Shown here in pieces: positions 7,667 to 16,152 of a stretch of DNA of 40,312 nt. Under the pieces are notes generated by a model that was not told the DNA's origin, searched no databases, and was given only the letters and a program-made list of their open reading frames with translations. Position 1 is the stretch's first letter. Each line of letters starts with the position of its first letter. The stretch spans positions 1-40,312 of the forward strand of contig CAMFHP010000076.1 of assembly GCA_945952225.1 (NCBI GenBank), written 5' to 3'. The position numbers and the translations under genes were made by a program. This DNA comes from an uncultured Myxococcaceae bacterium (GTDB lineage: Bacteria > Myxococcota_A > Polyangia > Polyangiales > Ga0077539).

Positions 7667-10600
7667 ATGGCCACGGAGCGCGAGAACCACTGCGAGAACT
7701 GCGGCTTCGACCTGAGCCGCCTGGAGCAGACGATCCTCTACGCCCGCAAGGGCATGGAGACGCGCAAGCTCCACTGCCCCATCTGCCGCAGCGACCGGGT
7801 GCGCCTCGCGGCGCTCGACCGGGTGTTTCCGCGGCCCACCACGGGACGCTGGGTGCGATGGCGCGAGGGCGGCGCCGCGGGCACGTCGAACGTCATCACC
7901 ATCGGGCGGCTGAAGCTCCGCGTCGAGAGCGAGATCGAGTCGCTCTCCAAGGAACAGATCTGCTTCCGCGCGGTGCCGGTGTTCCTCTCCGACGGCGAGC
8001 GCGTGACGCCTGCGCTGCCCGTGATGCCCGAGTACCTCGACTGCCTCGACCCCGCGCAGGTGCGTGTGGCGCGCGAGCATCCCGAGCGCTTCGGCCGCGT
8101 GATCACCGAGCGCGGCAAGGCGCGGTATCAGTGCGTGCTCCCGCTGCGTGGACTCAAGCCCACCGAGTGGCCCACCTACGAGTGCGACCTGCTCCCGGCC
8201 TCACCGTTCACCTCGGCGCAGGCCGACGCCGACGCGCTGGCCTTTCGCGGCGTGTCGGTGCGCGTGTGGCCCAACCTCAAGCGCCCCACCCACGCGTGGC
8301 GCTACTACCTCACGTCGGTGGTCGCCGCGACCGAGGAGGGCATGAACCTCTTCGCCCACGGGCGACAGTTTCGCGCGCGCATGCTCGTGCCGCCGAGTGA
8401 CGCCGACGGACGTCCCGCGAGCGAGACCGCGCTCGACCACGTGGCCCTCGACCAGGAGGTCGGCCGCGAGGGTGAGAGCGCGCCCACGGGCGTGGTGGGC
8501 GCATCGCGCAGGGGACGTCCCGCGTGGGTGAGCGTGGAGTTCTACCAGCCCGCATCGAGCGGCGGCGGACGCCCCGAGCCCATCGGCGGCGGACTGATTC
8601 CGTTGAAGCCCGCGGTGGATGTGGGGTCGAGCGACACGTGGTCGCTGGGCATCGACTTCGGCACGAGCAACACGGTGGTGGCCGTGAAGCGCCGCGACGG
8701 GAGCTTTCAGTGCGTCTCGCCCGAGCGTGGGAGAGACCGCGCGTCGACGACGCTGCACCTCGTCGATGGCGGCGCGCAGACGCTCTTTCGCGGCCTCGAT
8801 CTGTGGCCCGGCGGCGAGTGGTCGGGGCCGTTCCGCGACCTGCTCCCGAGCGAGCTCGGCGCGACGAAGCGATGGACCGACGTCGCCTCGGACACGGCGA
8901 TCATGGGCCTCGCGTTCGGCCGCGACTTCGGCGTTCCGCTCCGTGGTGCGACGGGGAGCGCGAGCTCGGAGCAGGTGGTCAGCGAGTTCAAGTGGCTCCG
9001 CGCCGTCGAGAAGGACAAGAGCGCCCTCGGACGCCGCGAGGTGGTGCAGGCCCTCCAGGCGCGCTTTCTCGAAGGCGCGCTGCTGATGACCTCGGCGGCG
9101 CTGCTCGCCGAAGACGAGGTGGCGCCCCGCACGGTGCACGTGAACTACAGCTTCCCGCTGGCCTTCGACGAGGGCGACCTCGACACGCTCCGCCACGCCG
9201 CGGAAGCCGCCTCGGAGAAGCTCAAGGAGCTCACCGGCGCCGACTTCGTGTTCCCGCCGACGCCGCTCCTCGACGAGGCGCAGGCGGCCGCGGGACACAC
9301 CCCGTCGGACAAGATGTTCCGCGTGTACCTCGACCTCGGCGGCGGCAGCCTCGAAGTGCTCGTCGACGACACGCTCGCCCGCAACGGCCAGCAGGGTCAC
9401 GCAGGCCTTCACCCGCACGCCTTCTCCACCTCGATCTTCTTCGGTGGCAGCGTCTACCTCCGCTCGCTCATCGGCGCGTCCGAGAGTGACCGCCGCGGGT
9501 CGTGTGTGATGCCCGCGATGGCCTCGTACACGCGCCTCGCGAGCGTCGTGCGACAGAGCCCGTCGGGCAAGGCGCTCCTCGACTCGCCGCACGTCATCGC
9601 CGAGGCGCGCAAGAGCACCGCCGAACGCCGCGCGCGGGTCTACATCGGGTACATCGTCGAGTTCGTGGCGCGCATCCTCGCGGGCGTGTGCCTCGAACAC
9701 GGGCGCACGGCCTCGGGCGCGCTCGACCTCTCGCGCAACCGACTCTTCACGCTCACCTCGGTGAACGGTCAGCGCCGCTGGATCCTCGGCACGCAGAAGG
9801 GCCCTTCGCAGAAGCGCGTCGTCGAGTTCTCGCTCGTGCTGCTCGGCAACGGATGGGGCTTCGGCGACATCGTGCGCGACGGCATGAAGACCGTCGAACA
9901 GATGATGGCGCAGCGCGTGTACGAGCGGCTCCTGGCGCTCCTCGCCGAGACGCCCGTGGCGCGCGAGATCGGCGACGGTGACTACCATCTCCTCGATCCG
10001 CGGCTCGCGTTCGACGTGTCGTTCGTGCTGCCCGCGGAAGGAACGCACCGCAAGGCCGCGGTGGCCCTGGGGCTCCTCGGCGCGCACCACACCACCGAAG
10101 ACGCGCAGCGGTTCTTCAAGAAGCGCGCGCCCGAGCGCCACGGCGTGCTCGGCTTCGACCTGTGGATGGGCGACACGTCGCGGAACATCCCGTGGTTCCG
10201 CCCGTTCGGCCCGCCCGCCGAAGACGATCCGCACCTGATGGAGAGCGTTCCGCAGCCTGCGGCAACGCCCGCCGCGGTGCCCGCGCAGCCTGCGTTTGCA
10301 GCACCTCCGCAGCCCACGTTTGCAGCACCTCCGCAGCCCGCGATGCCCGCGTTTGCGGCGCCTCCGCAGCCTGCGATGCCCGCGTTTGCGGCGCCCGCAC
10401 AGCCCGCGATGCCCACCTTCGCCGCGCCCGCCCCGATGCCCCTGGAGAGCGTCGTGTGGACCATGCTGCAACAGTGGCCGCAGCTCGCGATGGTCGCCGC
10501 GCAGTCGGGTATGACGCCCGTCGACTACGCGAGCCGTCAGCTCTGGAGCTACGTCGCCTCCCTCGCCGCCTCGCAGGCCACGACGCCGGAACGGATGCTC

Positions 10601-10852
10601 GCGATGCAGCGGTGGCAGGCCATCGCGGCGCAGTTCGCGGTGCCCGGCATGACGCCGGAGCAGACCGCGTGGATGCAGCAGCAGCAGACGCAGATGATCG
10701 CGATGACCGCGGCGCAGCGTGGGCTCACCCCCGAGGCCCTGCTCGCGCAGCAGCGCTGGGAGCAGCTCGTCGCGCAGTTCGCGATGGCGCCCGCGGCGAT
10801 GCCCGCGATGGCGGCGCCGTTCCCCTTCCCCTTCGACGGCGGCCACCGCTAG
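7667..10852 (+). CDS. Zinc-ribbon Hsp70/actin-fold ATPase with low-complexity C-terminus
   Basis: A 1061-residue protein. C9-x2-C12 and C37-x2-C40 form an N-terminal zinc ribbon. After a ~280-residue region of unknown fold comes an actin/Hsp70-type ATPase: phosphate-1 motif GIDFGTSNT at ~328, phosphate-2 motif YLDLGGGSLEV at ~554, and an adenosine-type LLGNGWGFGD near 725. Residues ~863-925 are 11-residue repeats of the form AAPPQPAMPAF. The last ~130 residues are Gln/Trp/Met-rich helices with two similar units (MLAMQRWQAIAAQFA and LLAQQRWEQLVAQFA). DnaK is about 640 residues and has none of these additions. No substrate-binding domain of the DnaK type is visible. It is the first gene of a four-gene operon. 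A distant relation to SrfB-like virulence factors is possible but unproven. Confidence 0.75.
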   Translation: MATERENHCENCGFDLSRLEQTILYARKGMETRKLHCPICRSDRVRLAALDRVFPRPTTGRWVRWREGGAAGTSNVITIGRLKLRVESEIESLSKEQICFRAVPVFLSDGERVTPALPVMPEYLDCLDPAQVRVAREHPERFGRVITERGKARYQCVLPLRGLKPTEWPTYECDLLPASPFTSAQADADALAFRGVSVRVWPNLKRPTHAWRYYLTSVVAATEEGMNLFAHGRQFRARMLVPPSDADGRPASETALDHVALDQEVGREGESAPTGVVGASRRGRPAWVSVEFYQPASSGGGRPEPIGGGLIPLKPAVDVGSSDTWSLGIDFGTSNTVVAVKRRDGSFQCVSPERGRDRASTTLHLVDGGAQTLFRGLDLWPGGEWSGPFRDLLPSELGATKRWTDVASDTAIMGLAFGRDFGVPLRGATGSASSEQVVSEFKWLRAVEKDKSALGRREVVQALQARFLEGALLMTSAALLAEDEVAPRTVHVNYSFPLAFDEGDLDTLRHAAEAASEKLKELTGADFVFPPTPLLDEAQAAAGHTPSDKMFRVYLDLGGGSLEVLVDDTLARNGQQGHAGLHPHAFSTSIFFGGSVYLRSLIGASESDRRGSCVMPAMASYTRLASVVRQSPSGKALLDSPHVIAEARKSTAERRARVYIGYIVEFVARILAGVCLEHGRTASGALDLSRNRLFTLTSVNGQRRWILGTQKGPSQKRVVEFSLVLLGNGWGFGDIVRDGMKTVEQMMAQRVYERLLALLAETPVAREIGDGDYHLLDPRLAFDVSFVLPAEGTHRKAAVALGLLGAHHTTEDAQRFFKKRAPERHGVLGFDLWMGDTSRNIPWFRPFGPPAEDDPHLMESVPQPAATPAAVPAQPAFAAPPQPTFAAPPQPAMPAFAAPPQPAMPAFAAPAQPAMPTFAAPAPMPLESVVWTMLQQWPQLAMVAAQSGMTPVDYASRQLWSYVASLAASQATTPERMLAMQRWQAIAAQFAVPGMTPEQTAWMQQQQTQMIAMTAAQRGLTPEALLAQQRWEQLVAQFAMAPAAMPAMAAPFPFPFDGGHR
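10291..10440. repeat. 33-bp coding repeats for AAPPQPAMPAF
   Basis: Near-identical units containing CCTCCGCAGCCCGCGATGCC repeat in frame and encode Pro/Ala/Met/Phe-rich peptides in the ATPase tail. The next gene encodes very similar peptides. Confidence 0.65.
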
Positions 10853-10864
10853 CAGGAGCGACCG

Positions 10865-11509
10865 ATGGCGAACGATCCCAACTCTCCTCCGCCTCCGCCC
10901 GACGCGCCCGCAATGCCCGCGGCGCCCTCGCCCTTCGGCCAGTCGGTGCCCGTGCCCGCGGGCTTCGCGATGCCCGCGCCCGCAGCGCCCGCGATGCCCT
11001 TCCCGCAGACCGCCGCGATGCCCTTCGCCATGCCGTCTCCCGCGGCCCCCGCGATGCCCTTCGCGGCGCCCGCTGCGCCGCCCGCGATGCCGCTCCCGCA
11101 GACCGCCGCGATGCCCCTCGCGGCGCCGCCTGCGATGCCCTTCGCGGCGCCCGTGATGCCCGCCGCGCCGATGCCCGTCGCGCCCGCGCCGATGCCCGCT
11201 GCGGCCGCGCCCTCGAACGCACCCGTGTTGGGGCTCCGTGAGCAGTACCGCTTCGCCGAGGAGGCCGTCGCGCAGAAGGCGCAGCTCTCGATTCTCGAAG
11301 CGCCGAAGGTGCCGCCGGAGCTTCCCTCGCCGTCGCGCATCGACCCCAACTTCGAGCAGCTCAAGATCGCGCTCGAAGCGCAGCTCGCGCGCAACGCGAT
11401 CGCCCCGATGATGTACGCGCCGCCCAACGCGACGCGGTGGTTCCGCTTCTCGCCCTTCGAGCTGTTTCTGGAGCAGGTGCTCGCGCGCAAGCTCTGGACG
11501 CTGGAGTAG
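10865..11509 (+). CDS. Pro/Ala/Met-rich protein of the Hsp70/VWA operon
   Basis: A 214-residue protein. Residues 1-120 are low-complexity (AMPFAAP, PLPQTAAMP and similar), very like the tail of the upstream ATPase. The C-terminal ~90 residues have normal composition: LGLREQYRFAEEAVAQKAQL, then IDPNFEQLKIALEAQLARN, and a final aromatic segment RWFRFSPFELFLEQVLARKLW. The start at 10865 follows the upstream stop by 12 bases and has AGGAG at 10854-10858. I do not recognise the family. The matching low-complexity segments suggest, as inference only, that the two proteins associate or that the linkers share an origin. Confidence 0.6.
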   Translation: MANDPNSPPPPPDAPAMPAAPSPFGQSVPVPAGFAMPAPAAPAMPFPQTAAMPFAMPSPAAPAMPFAAPAAPPAMPLPQTAAMPLAAPPAMPFAAPVMPAAPMPVAPAPMPAAAAPSNAPVLGLREQYRFAEEAVAQKAQLSILEAPKVPPELPSPSRIDPNFEQLKIALEAQLARNAIAPMMYAPPNATRWFRFSPFELFLEQVLARKLWTLE

Positions 11510-11517
11510 TTCTTCCG

Positions 11518-11922
11518 ATGGTCACCGCACGACGACTGAGCGTCCGCTGCCCGCACGCGAAGCCCGAAGACACCTGCACGCTGCCGCCCGGCGTGCGCTA
11601 CTGCATGTGCTACGGCGACCAGCACCGCGACCACGTGGGGCAGGTCTCCGTGCAGGGGGGCCAGCTCCTCTGGAGCGTGCTCACCAACGGACGCCCCCGC
11701 GGCTGGTACAGCTACGTCGCCGTGGTGCGCCAGGGTGCGGTGGCCGTTCCCCTCGAACTGCAAGACGAGCCCGCGGTGCGCGAGACCGTCGAGAACGGAC
11801 GCGCCGTGTATGTGCTCCGCGGTCCCCGCGATCAGCGCTTCGAGGTCGAGGCCTCGGCGCTCGTCGAAGCCGCGCTCGAAGGTCGGGAGGTCGTCGATGC
11901 GGTCGCGTCGAGTGTGCTCTGA
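11518..11922 (+). CDS. Small Cys-containing protein of the Hsp70/VWA operon
   Basis: A 134-residue protein with no signal peptide or membrane helix. The N-terminal part has four cysteines within about 21 residues (RCPH, DTC, YCMC), which could bind a metal. The rest is predicted to be beta strands (QVSVQGGQLLWSVL, GWYSYVAVVRQGAVAVPLEL) and a final helix. ATG 11518 lies 8 bases after the preceding stop; longer forms would run into that gene. Its end overlaps the start of the VWA lipoprotein by 26 bases, which indicates translational coupling. The family is not recognised. Confidence 0.6.
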   Translation: MVTARRLSVRCPHAKPEDTCTLPPGVRYCMCYGDQHRDHVGQVSVQGGQLLWSVLTNGRPRGWYSYVAVVRQGAVAVPLELQDEPAVRETVENGRAVYVLRGPRDQRFEVEASALVEAALEGREVVDAVASSVL

Positions 11923-13402
11923 ACACTCCTCCACGCGGGCCGTCGCGCTCACCGCGGCCCTCGCACTCGCGGCGTGCAGCAAGGGATCGCAGCCCGCCCC
12001 CGGCCCCGCACAGCCGACGCCCGCGGTGAATGCGCCGTCGCCTCTCGCACAGCGCCCTGCGGTGCCACCGGGACGCGGCGCGCGCGTAGTCGTCGACGTG
12101 AGCGAGAGCATCCGCGGCTTCACGTCGGCGAGCTCGGTGGCGCTTCAGACCCTGCACGCGCAGGTGATCGAAGCGGCGCTCTCGGCGCAGCAGCTCAACA
12201 ACCCGTTTCAACGCTGCGCGCTCGACACCGACCTTCGCTGCGAGACCGTGCTCCCCGCGACGGCCCTGCGCGCGCCGCAGACCTACCGCGGTTCCAACGC
12301 TGCGCTGCACCTCGCGCTCCGTCGTCCGCCGCGCGCGCCGCGGCCCGACATGCAGGCCGCCGATCCGCTCGATCCGTGGGGCGTCACGGTGCTCGTGACC
12401 GATGGGTTCCAGAGCACGTCGTCGCCCTTTCAGCCCAACGCGGCGGGTGATGTTGCGTGCACCGCGGGCGCCGACCCGAGCTGCCTCGCGGCGCTGCTGC
12501 GCGCGCGCGTCGACGAGGGCTACGGCGTGTGGGTGGGCCGACTGCTCATGACCTTCAACGGGCGCTACTTCGCCGAGCGGCGGCTCGACCCGGCGATGTG
12601 GGCGCGCACGCTCTCGCACGTTGAAGCGCTCAACCGTGATCCGTTCTGGAACGGCGTGACCTTCGCGGCCTCGCGGCCCAACTTCACGAGCGACACGGGG
12701 CCCTTCGAATGGCGCGGCGCCCGCCCCCTGCTGGTGTTCGTGCTGACGCGCGACATCCCCCGCGGACGCGCCCTCGTCGCCGACATGACCCGTCGCCTCG
12801 CGGTCGAGCGCATCACCGTACGCGGCACCGCCGACGACGTGGCCTTCAGCGAGTGGGCGCCCTTCGAAGGACTCTCCGCACAGGTCGCCACCGCCGCGCG
12901 CAACGAGAACGGAGGCGCCGCCGACGCGGTGTACGTCGACCCCGCGCAGCGCACCCCGACGGGCATGACCGTGCACGCGCGCTGCTCGCTCCAGGGCAAG
13001 GCGCGCATCCGCATGACCGGCGCGGTGGCGCAGGGATCGATCGCACCGCCGCCCTTCGCACGCATCGCGCTGGGCTGGAGGCTGCTCTCACGACCGGCCA
13101 ACGAGCTCCTCGTGCCGCGGGAGGCGGTGCCGATGCGCGGGCCCTTCACGGCGCTCACGGGCATCGACTGCACGGTGCTTCCCCAGGGTCGCTTTCAGTA
13201 CGACCTCGGCCTCGCCGCCGCATGGACCGTCGACCCCAACGCCCTCGCCCAGGCCTGGTTCACGCGCGAGAGCGGCGACACCTCGTACGAGACGCCCGAG
13301 AAGGTCTTCGGCCTCGCCGACCTCGCCCGCGCGGTGGTCACCGCCGGCGTCACGCGCGAGGGCCTCCTCGATCGCGTGTCGCTCGTCGTCGACCGTCAGT
13401 AA
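11897..13402 (+). CDS. VWA-domain lipoprotein of the Hsp70/VWA operon
   Basis: A 501-residue protein. The N-terminus MRSRRVCSEHSSTR is followed by a hydrophobic stretch and the lipobox LAAC with Cys27, so the protein should be lipidated and held in the envelope. A Pro-rich spacer leads to a von Willebrand A-type domain. VVVDVSESI gives the metal-site D67-x-S69-x-S71, GSN near residue 133 is a candidate third ligand, and VLVTDG gives D169, so the MIDAS looks intact. VWA domains bind protein ligands through a divalent metal. The last ~300 residues contain no motif I can name. ATG 11897 is chosen because it opens a good signal peptide; GTG 11912 is an alternative. It ends the operon and is convergent with the Rpn pseudogene. 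Confidence 0.7.
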   Translation: MRSRRVCSEHSSTRAVALTAALALAACSKGSQPAPGPAQPTPAVNAPSPLAQRPAVPPGRGARVVVDVSESIRGFTSASSVALQTLHAQVIEAALSAQQLNNPFQRCALDTDLRCETVLPATALRAPQTYRGSNAALHLALRRPPRAPRPDMQAADPLDPWGVTVLVTDGFQSTSSPFQPNAAGDVACTAGADPSCLAALLRARVDEGYGVWVGRLLMTFNGRYFAERRLDPAMWARTLSHVEALNRDPFWNGVTFAASRPNFTSDTGPFEWRGARPLLVFVLTRDIPRGRALVADMTRRLAVERITVRGTADDVAFSEWAPFEGLSAQVATAARNENGGAADAVYVDPAQRTPTGMTVHARCSLQGKARIRMTGAVAQGSIAPPPFARIALGWRLLSRPANELLVPREAVPMRGPFTALTGIDCTVLPQGRFQYDLGLAAAWTVDPNALAQAWFTRESGDTSYETPEKVFGLADLARAVVTAGVTREGLLDRVSLVVDRQ

Positions 13403-13421
13403 CCCCCCGACGTCGAGACGC

Positions 13422-14430
13422 TCAACCGTCGGCGAACACGTCGTCGATGTGCGACGCGGTGATCGCGCGCTGGAGCCATCGCGTGAGCACCTCGACGCGC
13501 GCTTCGCCTTCGAGCCGCGCGCGTTGCGCACTGTCGGGCGCCATCCCTCGCGTGGAGAGCGCGAGCACGATCGATGCGCGCAATCCGTCGCTGCGGCCCT
13601 CGTTCAGGCCCAGCGTGCGGCCCTCGTTCAGGCCCAGCGTGCGGCCCTCGTCGAGACCCAGCGCGCGGCCGCGGGTCATGCCTTCGGCGCGTCCCTGTTC
13701 GAGCGCCTCACGAAAGATCAGGCTCCGCATCACGAGCTCCTTCGGCAAGAGTGCCTTGATTGTTCGGGCGAGTCCACGCGCGGCCGTCGGCGTCGGCGAG
13801 CACGGTCATCGCCACCGCGAGCTCGGCGAAGCGCATCGGCGGCGTGCGAGACCGCAGCGCGCGCACCACCGCGGGCAACGTGTCGGCGCTCGCATCGACG
13901 GCCAGCGGCGCGAAGGCCATCCACAACGGAGAGCGACGCGAGGCCAGCTCGGCGAGCGTGCGCTGGTACACGGCCTCGATGCGCACGCGCAGCCCCGAGA
14001 AGCGCTCTCCCGGCGGCGTCGTGCGAAAGGTCCGGTACGCGGGCCATGGAGTCCGTCGACGGCCCCGCAACAGCACCACGGTGCTCCGAACGCGCGGCAC
14101 CGCCTCGCCCTCCTTCGCGGCGTCGTGGAGCGCGAGCGTCGTGAGCGCGTGGTACTCGAACGCGCGCAGCAGCAGGTCGCGCGTCCATCGGAGCTGCCAC
14201 TCGACGTGCTCCACGCGGGCCACACCGTCGGCGACCACGTGGAGGCTCTTGTCCATCCGTCGCTCGCGCGCGGTGAGCTGGGTGTCGAGCCACGTGCACC
14301 CGTCGAGCGTGCGCGCCTCGGGGATCAACGCCCGCGCGAGCTCGTCGGGAAAGCGGTGGGTCACATGGCGCAGCGTCAGGTCGACGTCGTGCGCGGCCTC
14401 GTCATCGATGGGCGCATCGCTCGGGTGCAT
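13422..14430 (-). pseudogene. Rpn-family nuclease / putative transposase, frameshifted
   Basis: The reading frame that begins MHPSDAPIDDEAAHDVD at 14430 has the pattern of Rpn/PD-(D/E)xK recombination-promoting nucleases: WLDTQLTARERRMDKSLHV, then VEHVEWQLRWTRDLLLRAFEYH. It runs into TRPNNQGTLAEG and stops at 13708. The expected continuation, LARTIKALLPKELVMRSLIFREALEQGRAEG in pieces, is in the next frame and ends at 13422. The switch lies near 13765-13790, around GACGGCCGCG, and a single extra base explains it. No slippery sequence is evident, so a disabled gene or a sequencing error is more likely than programmed frameshifting. The C-terminal part carries three GLxEGRxL repeats. Without the shift the protein would be about 335 residues. 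Confidence 0.65.
13593..13664. repeat. Three 24-bp repeats in the Rpn C-terminus
   Basis: Units start at 13593, 13617 and 13641; the first two are identical and the third has a few changes. On the minus strand they encode the octapeptide LGLNEGRT/LGLDEGRT. Such EGR-rich repeats are common in the tail of Rpn proteins. Confidence 0.75.
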
Positions 14431-14588
14431 CGGGTGGGTCCCCTCCGTCGGGAGAAGGGCCTGCGATCGCACGGCGCGCGACAACCCACAACGGGCGCCT
14501 CGCGCGGAGAGGACATTCCCTGTCCGCGCGAAAACACCGTGATTGGAGGGGTGAAACGGGGAGTCGGTGGCCCGAGCGCGGGGCGCGC

Positions 14589-16091
14589 TCAGTACGCTTC
14601 GGCGAAGATCACGCGGCGCGCCGAGGGGCGGCCCGAGTACACGCACACGCCAGGCTCGTCGGCGGCATCGAGGGGGATGCAGCGGATCGTGGCGCGTGTC
14701 TCTTCCTTGATCTTCTTCTCGGTCTCGGTGGTGCCGTCCCAGTGGGCGACGACGAAGTTGCCCACGCCGTCGGTGCCCTTGAGCGCGGTCTTGAAGTCAT
14801 CCCACGCGTCGACCTTCACCGTGTGCGCCTCGCGGAAGGCCTTCGCGCGGTCGTAGAGGCTCTTCTGGATCTCGTCCATCAGGGCCTTGAGCACCGGCGC
14901 GGCGCCCGCGAGCGGGAGCGTGACCTTCTCCTTCGGGTCGCGGTCGCGGCGCTTGTACACGCAGGTGTTGCCGTCGACGTCGCGCGGTCCGAGCTCGACG
15001 CGCACGGGCACGCCCTTCTGCTCCCACTCGAAGTGCTTGGCGCCGGGGCGCATGTCGTCGCGGACGTCGAGCACCACCGAGAGGTCGAGGTCGACGAGCG
15101 CACGGCGAAGGGTCTCGCCGGCTTCGATCACCCGCGTCCGCTCCGCGTCGTTCTTGTAGATCGGAATGATCGCGACGTGCACCGGCGCGAGCTTCGGCGG
15201 AAGCACCAGCCCCGCGTCGTCGGAGTGGGCCATCACGAGGCCGCCCACGAGGCGCGTCGAGACACCCCACGACGTCTGCCACACGTACTCGAGCCCGCCG
15301 CCCTTCGACTGGAACTTCACGTCGAAGGCCTTTCCGAAGTTCTGCCCGAGGTCGTGGCTCGTGCCTGCCTGCAGGGCCTTTCCGTCCTGCATCATGGCCT
15401 CGATGCAGAACGTACGGAGCGCGCCGGCGAAGCGCTCGTTCTCGGTCTTCTCACCGCGGATCACGGGCAGCGCCATCACGTTCTCGGCGAAGTCGGCGTA
15501 CACGTCGAGCATGCGGCGCACCTCTTCGAGGGCCTCGTCGTGCGTCGCGTGGGCCGTGTGACCCTCCTGCCAGAGGAACTCGCTCGTGCGCAGGAACATC
15601 CGCGTGCGCATCTCCCAGCGCATCACGTTGGCCCACTGGTTGATGAGCATCGGCAGGTCGCGGTGACTCTGGATCCACTTGTGAAAGTAGTGGCCGATGA
15701 TCGTCTCGCTCGTGGGGCGGATGACGTAGGGCTCTTCGAGCTCGTTCTTCACCTCGATGCGCGCGTGGCCGTCGCCGTCCTTCACGGCGCGCAGGCCCGA
15801 GTGCGTCACCACCGCGCACTCCATCGCGAAGCCCTCGACGTGCGTCGCCTCCTTCGCGAGAAAGCTCATCGGAATCAGCAACGGAAAGTACGCGTTGCGA
15901 TGCCCCGTGGCCTTGAAGCGACGATCGAGGTCGGCCTGAACCTTCTCCCAGATGGCGTAGCCGTGCGGCTTGATCACCATGCAGCCGCGCACCACCTCGG
16001 CGGGCTCGGCGAGGTCACCCTGACGGATGACGTCCTGGTACCACTGGGGAAAGTCCTTGCGACGGGGCGTGATCGGAGATTCGGCTGCCAT
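14589..16091 (-). CDS. proS: Prolyl-tRNA synthetase, archaeal/eukaryotic type
   Basis: A 500-residue class II synthetase that charges tRNA-Pro in the cytoplasm. It begins with the family's [16 protein letters not shown] and [16 protein letters not shown]. Motif 2 is visible in [21 protein letters not shown], split across about 150-172. Motif 3 is seen in [22 protein letters not shown]. The protein ends in IFAEAY, the tyrosine-terminated C-terminus typical of the ProS type 3 subgroup; the long editing insertion of the E. coli-type enzyme is absent. The length equals that of the family. The start ATG at 16091 lies 61 bases from the divergent Hsp70-like gene. Confidence 0.95.
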   Translation of the reverse strand: MAAESPITPRRKDFPQWYQDVIRQGDLAEPAEVVRGCMVIKPHGYAIWEKVQADLDRRFKATGHRNAYFPLLIPMSFLAKEATHVEGFAMECAVVTHSGLRAVKDGDGHARIEVKNELEEPYVIRPTSETIIGHYFHKWIQSHRDLPMLINQWANVMRWEMRTRMFLRTSEFLWQEGHTAHATHDEALEEVRRMLDVYADFAENVMALPVIRGEKTENERFAGALRTFCIEAMMQDGKALQAGTSHDLGQNFGKAFDVKFQSKGGGLEYVWQTSWGVSTRLVGGLVMAHSDDAGLVLPPKLAPVHVAIIPIYKNDAERTRVIEAGETLRRALVDLDLSVVLDVRDDMRPGAKHFEWEQKGVPVRVELGPRDVDGNTCVYKRRDRDPKEKVTLPLAGAAPVLKALMDEIQKSLYDRAKAFREAHTVKVDAWDDFKTALKGTDGVGNFVVAHWDGTTETEKKIKEETRATIRCIPLDAADEPGVCVYSGRPSARRVIFAEAY

Positions 16092-16138
16092 GATTGGGGC
16101 GACGCTCTTATCACAATTGCCCCCGCGGGGTAGCGGGT

Positions 16139-16144
16139 AGCATC
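16139..16144 (+). promoter_or_regulatory. Candidate -10 box (TAGCAT) of the Hsp70-like gene
   Basis: TAGCAT ends 8 bases before ATG 16153 in the 61-base divergent region shared with proS. The only -35-like word, TTGCCC at 16118-16123, is 15 bases away, which is short. Confidence 0.3.
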
Positions 16145-16152
16145 GCGCGCGA

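Noticed and set aside
8201-10846. Long open frame on the minus strand opposite the Hsp70-like ATPase
   Set aside because: It is Arg/His/Gly-rich without any domain and mirrors a gene with clear motifs; a by-product of high GC.
10849-12123. 424-codon minus-strand frame with Gly/Ala/Ile repeats
   Set aside because: The repeats are the antisense of the Pro/Ala/Met repeats of a gene that has a ribosome site and operon spacing.
14505-14530. GC stem (CGCGCGG...CCGCGCG) downstream of proS as a terminator
   Set aside because: The T-run lies on the wrong side for the proS strand and the stem has a large loop.
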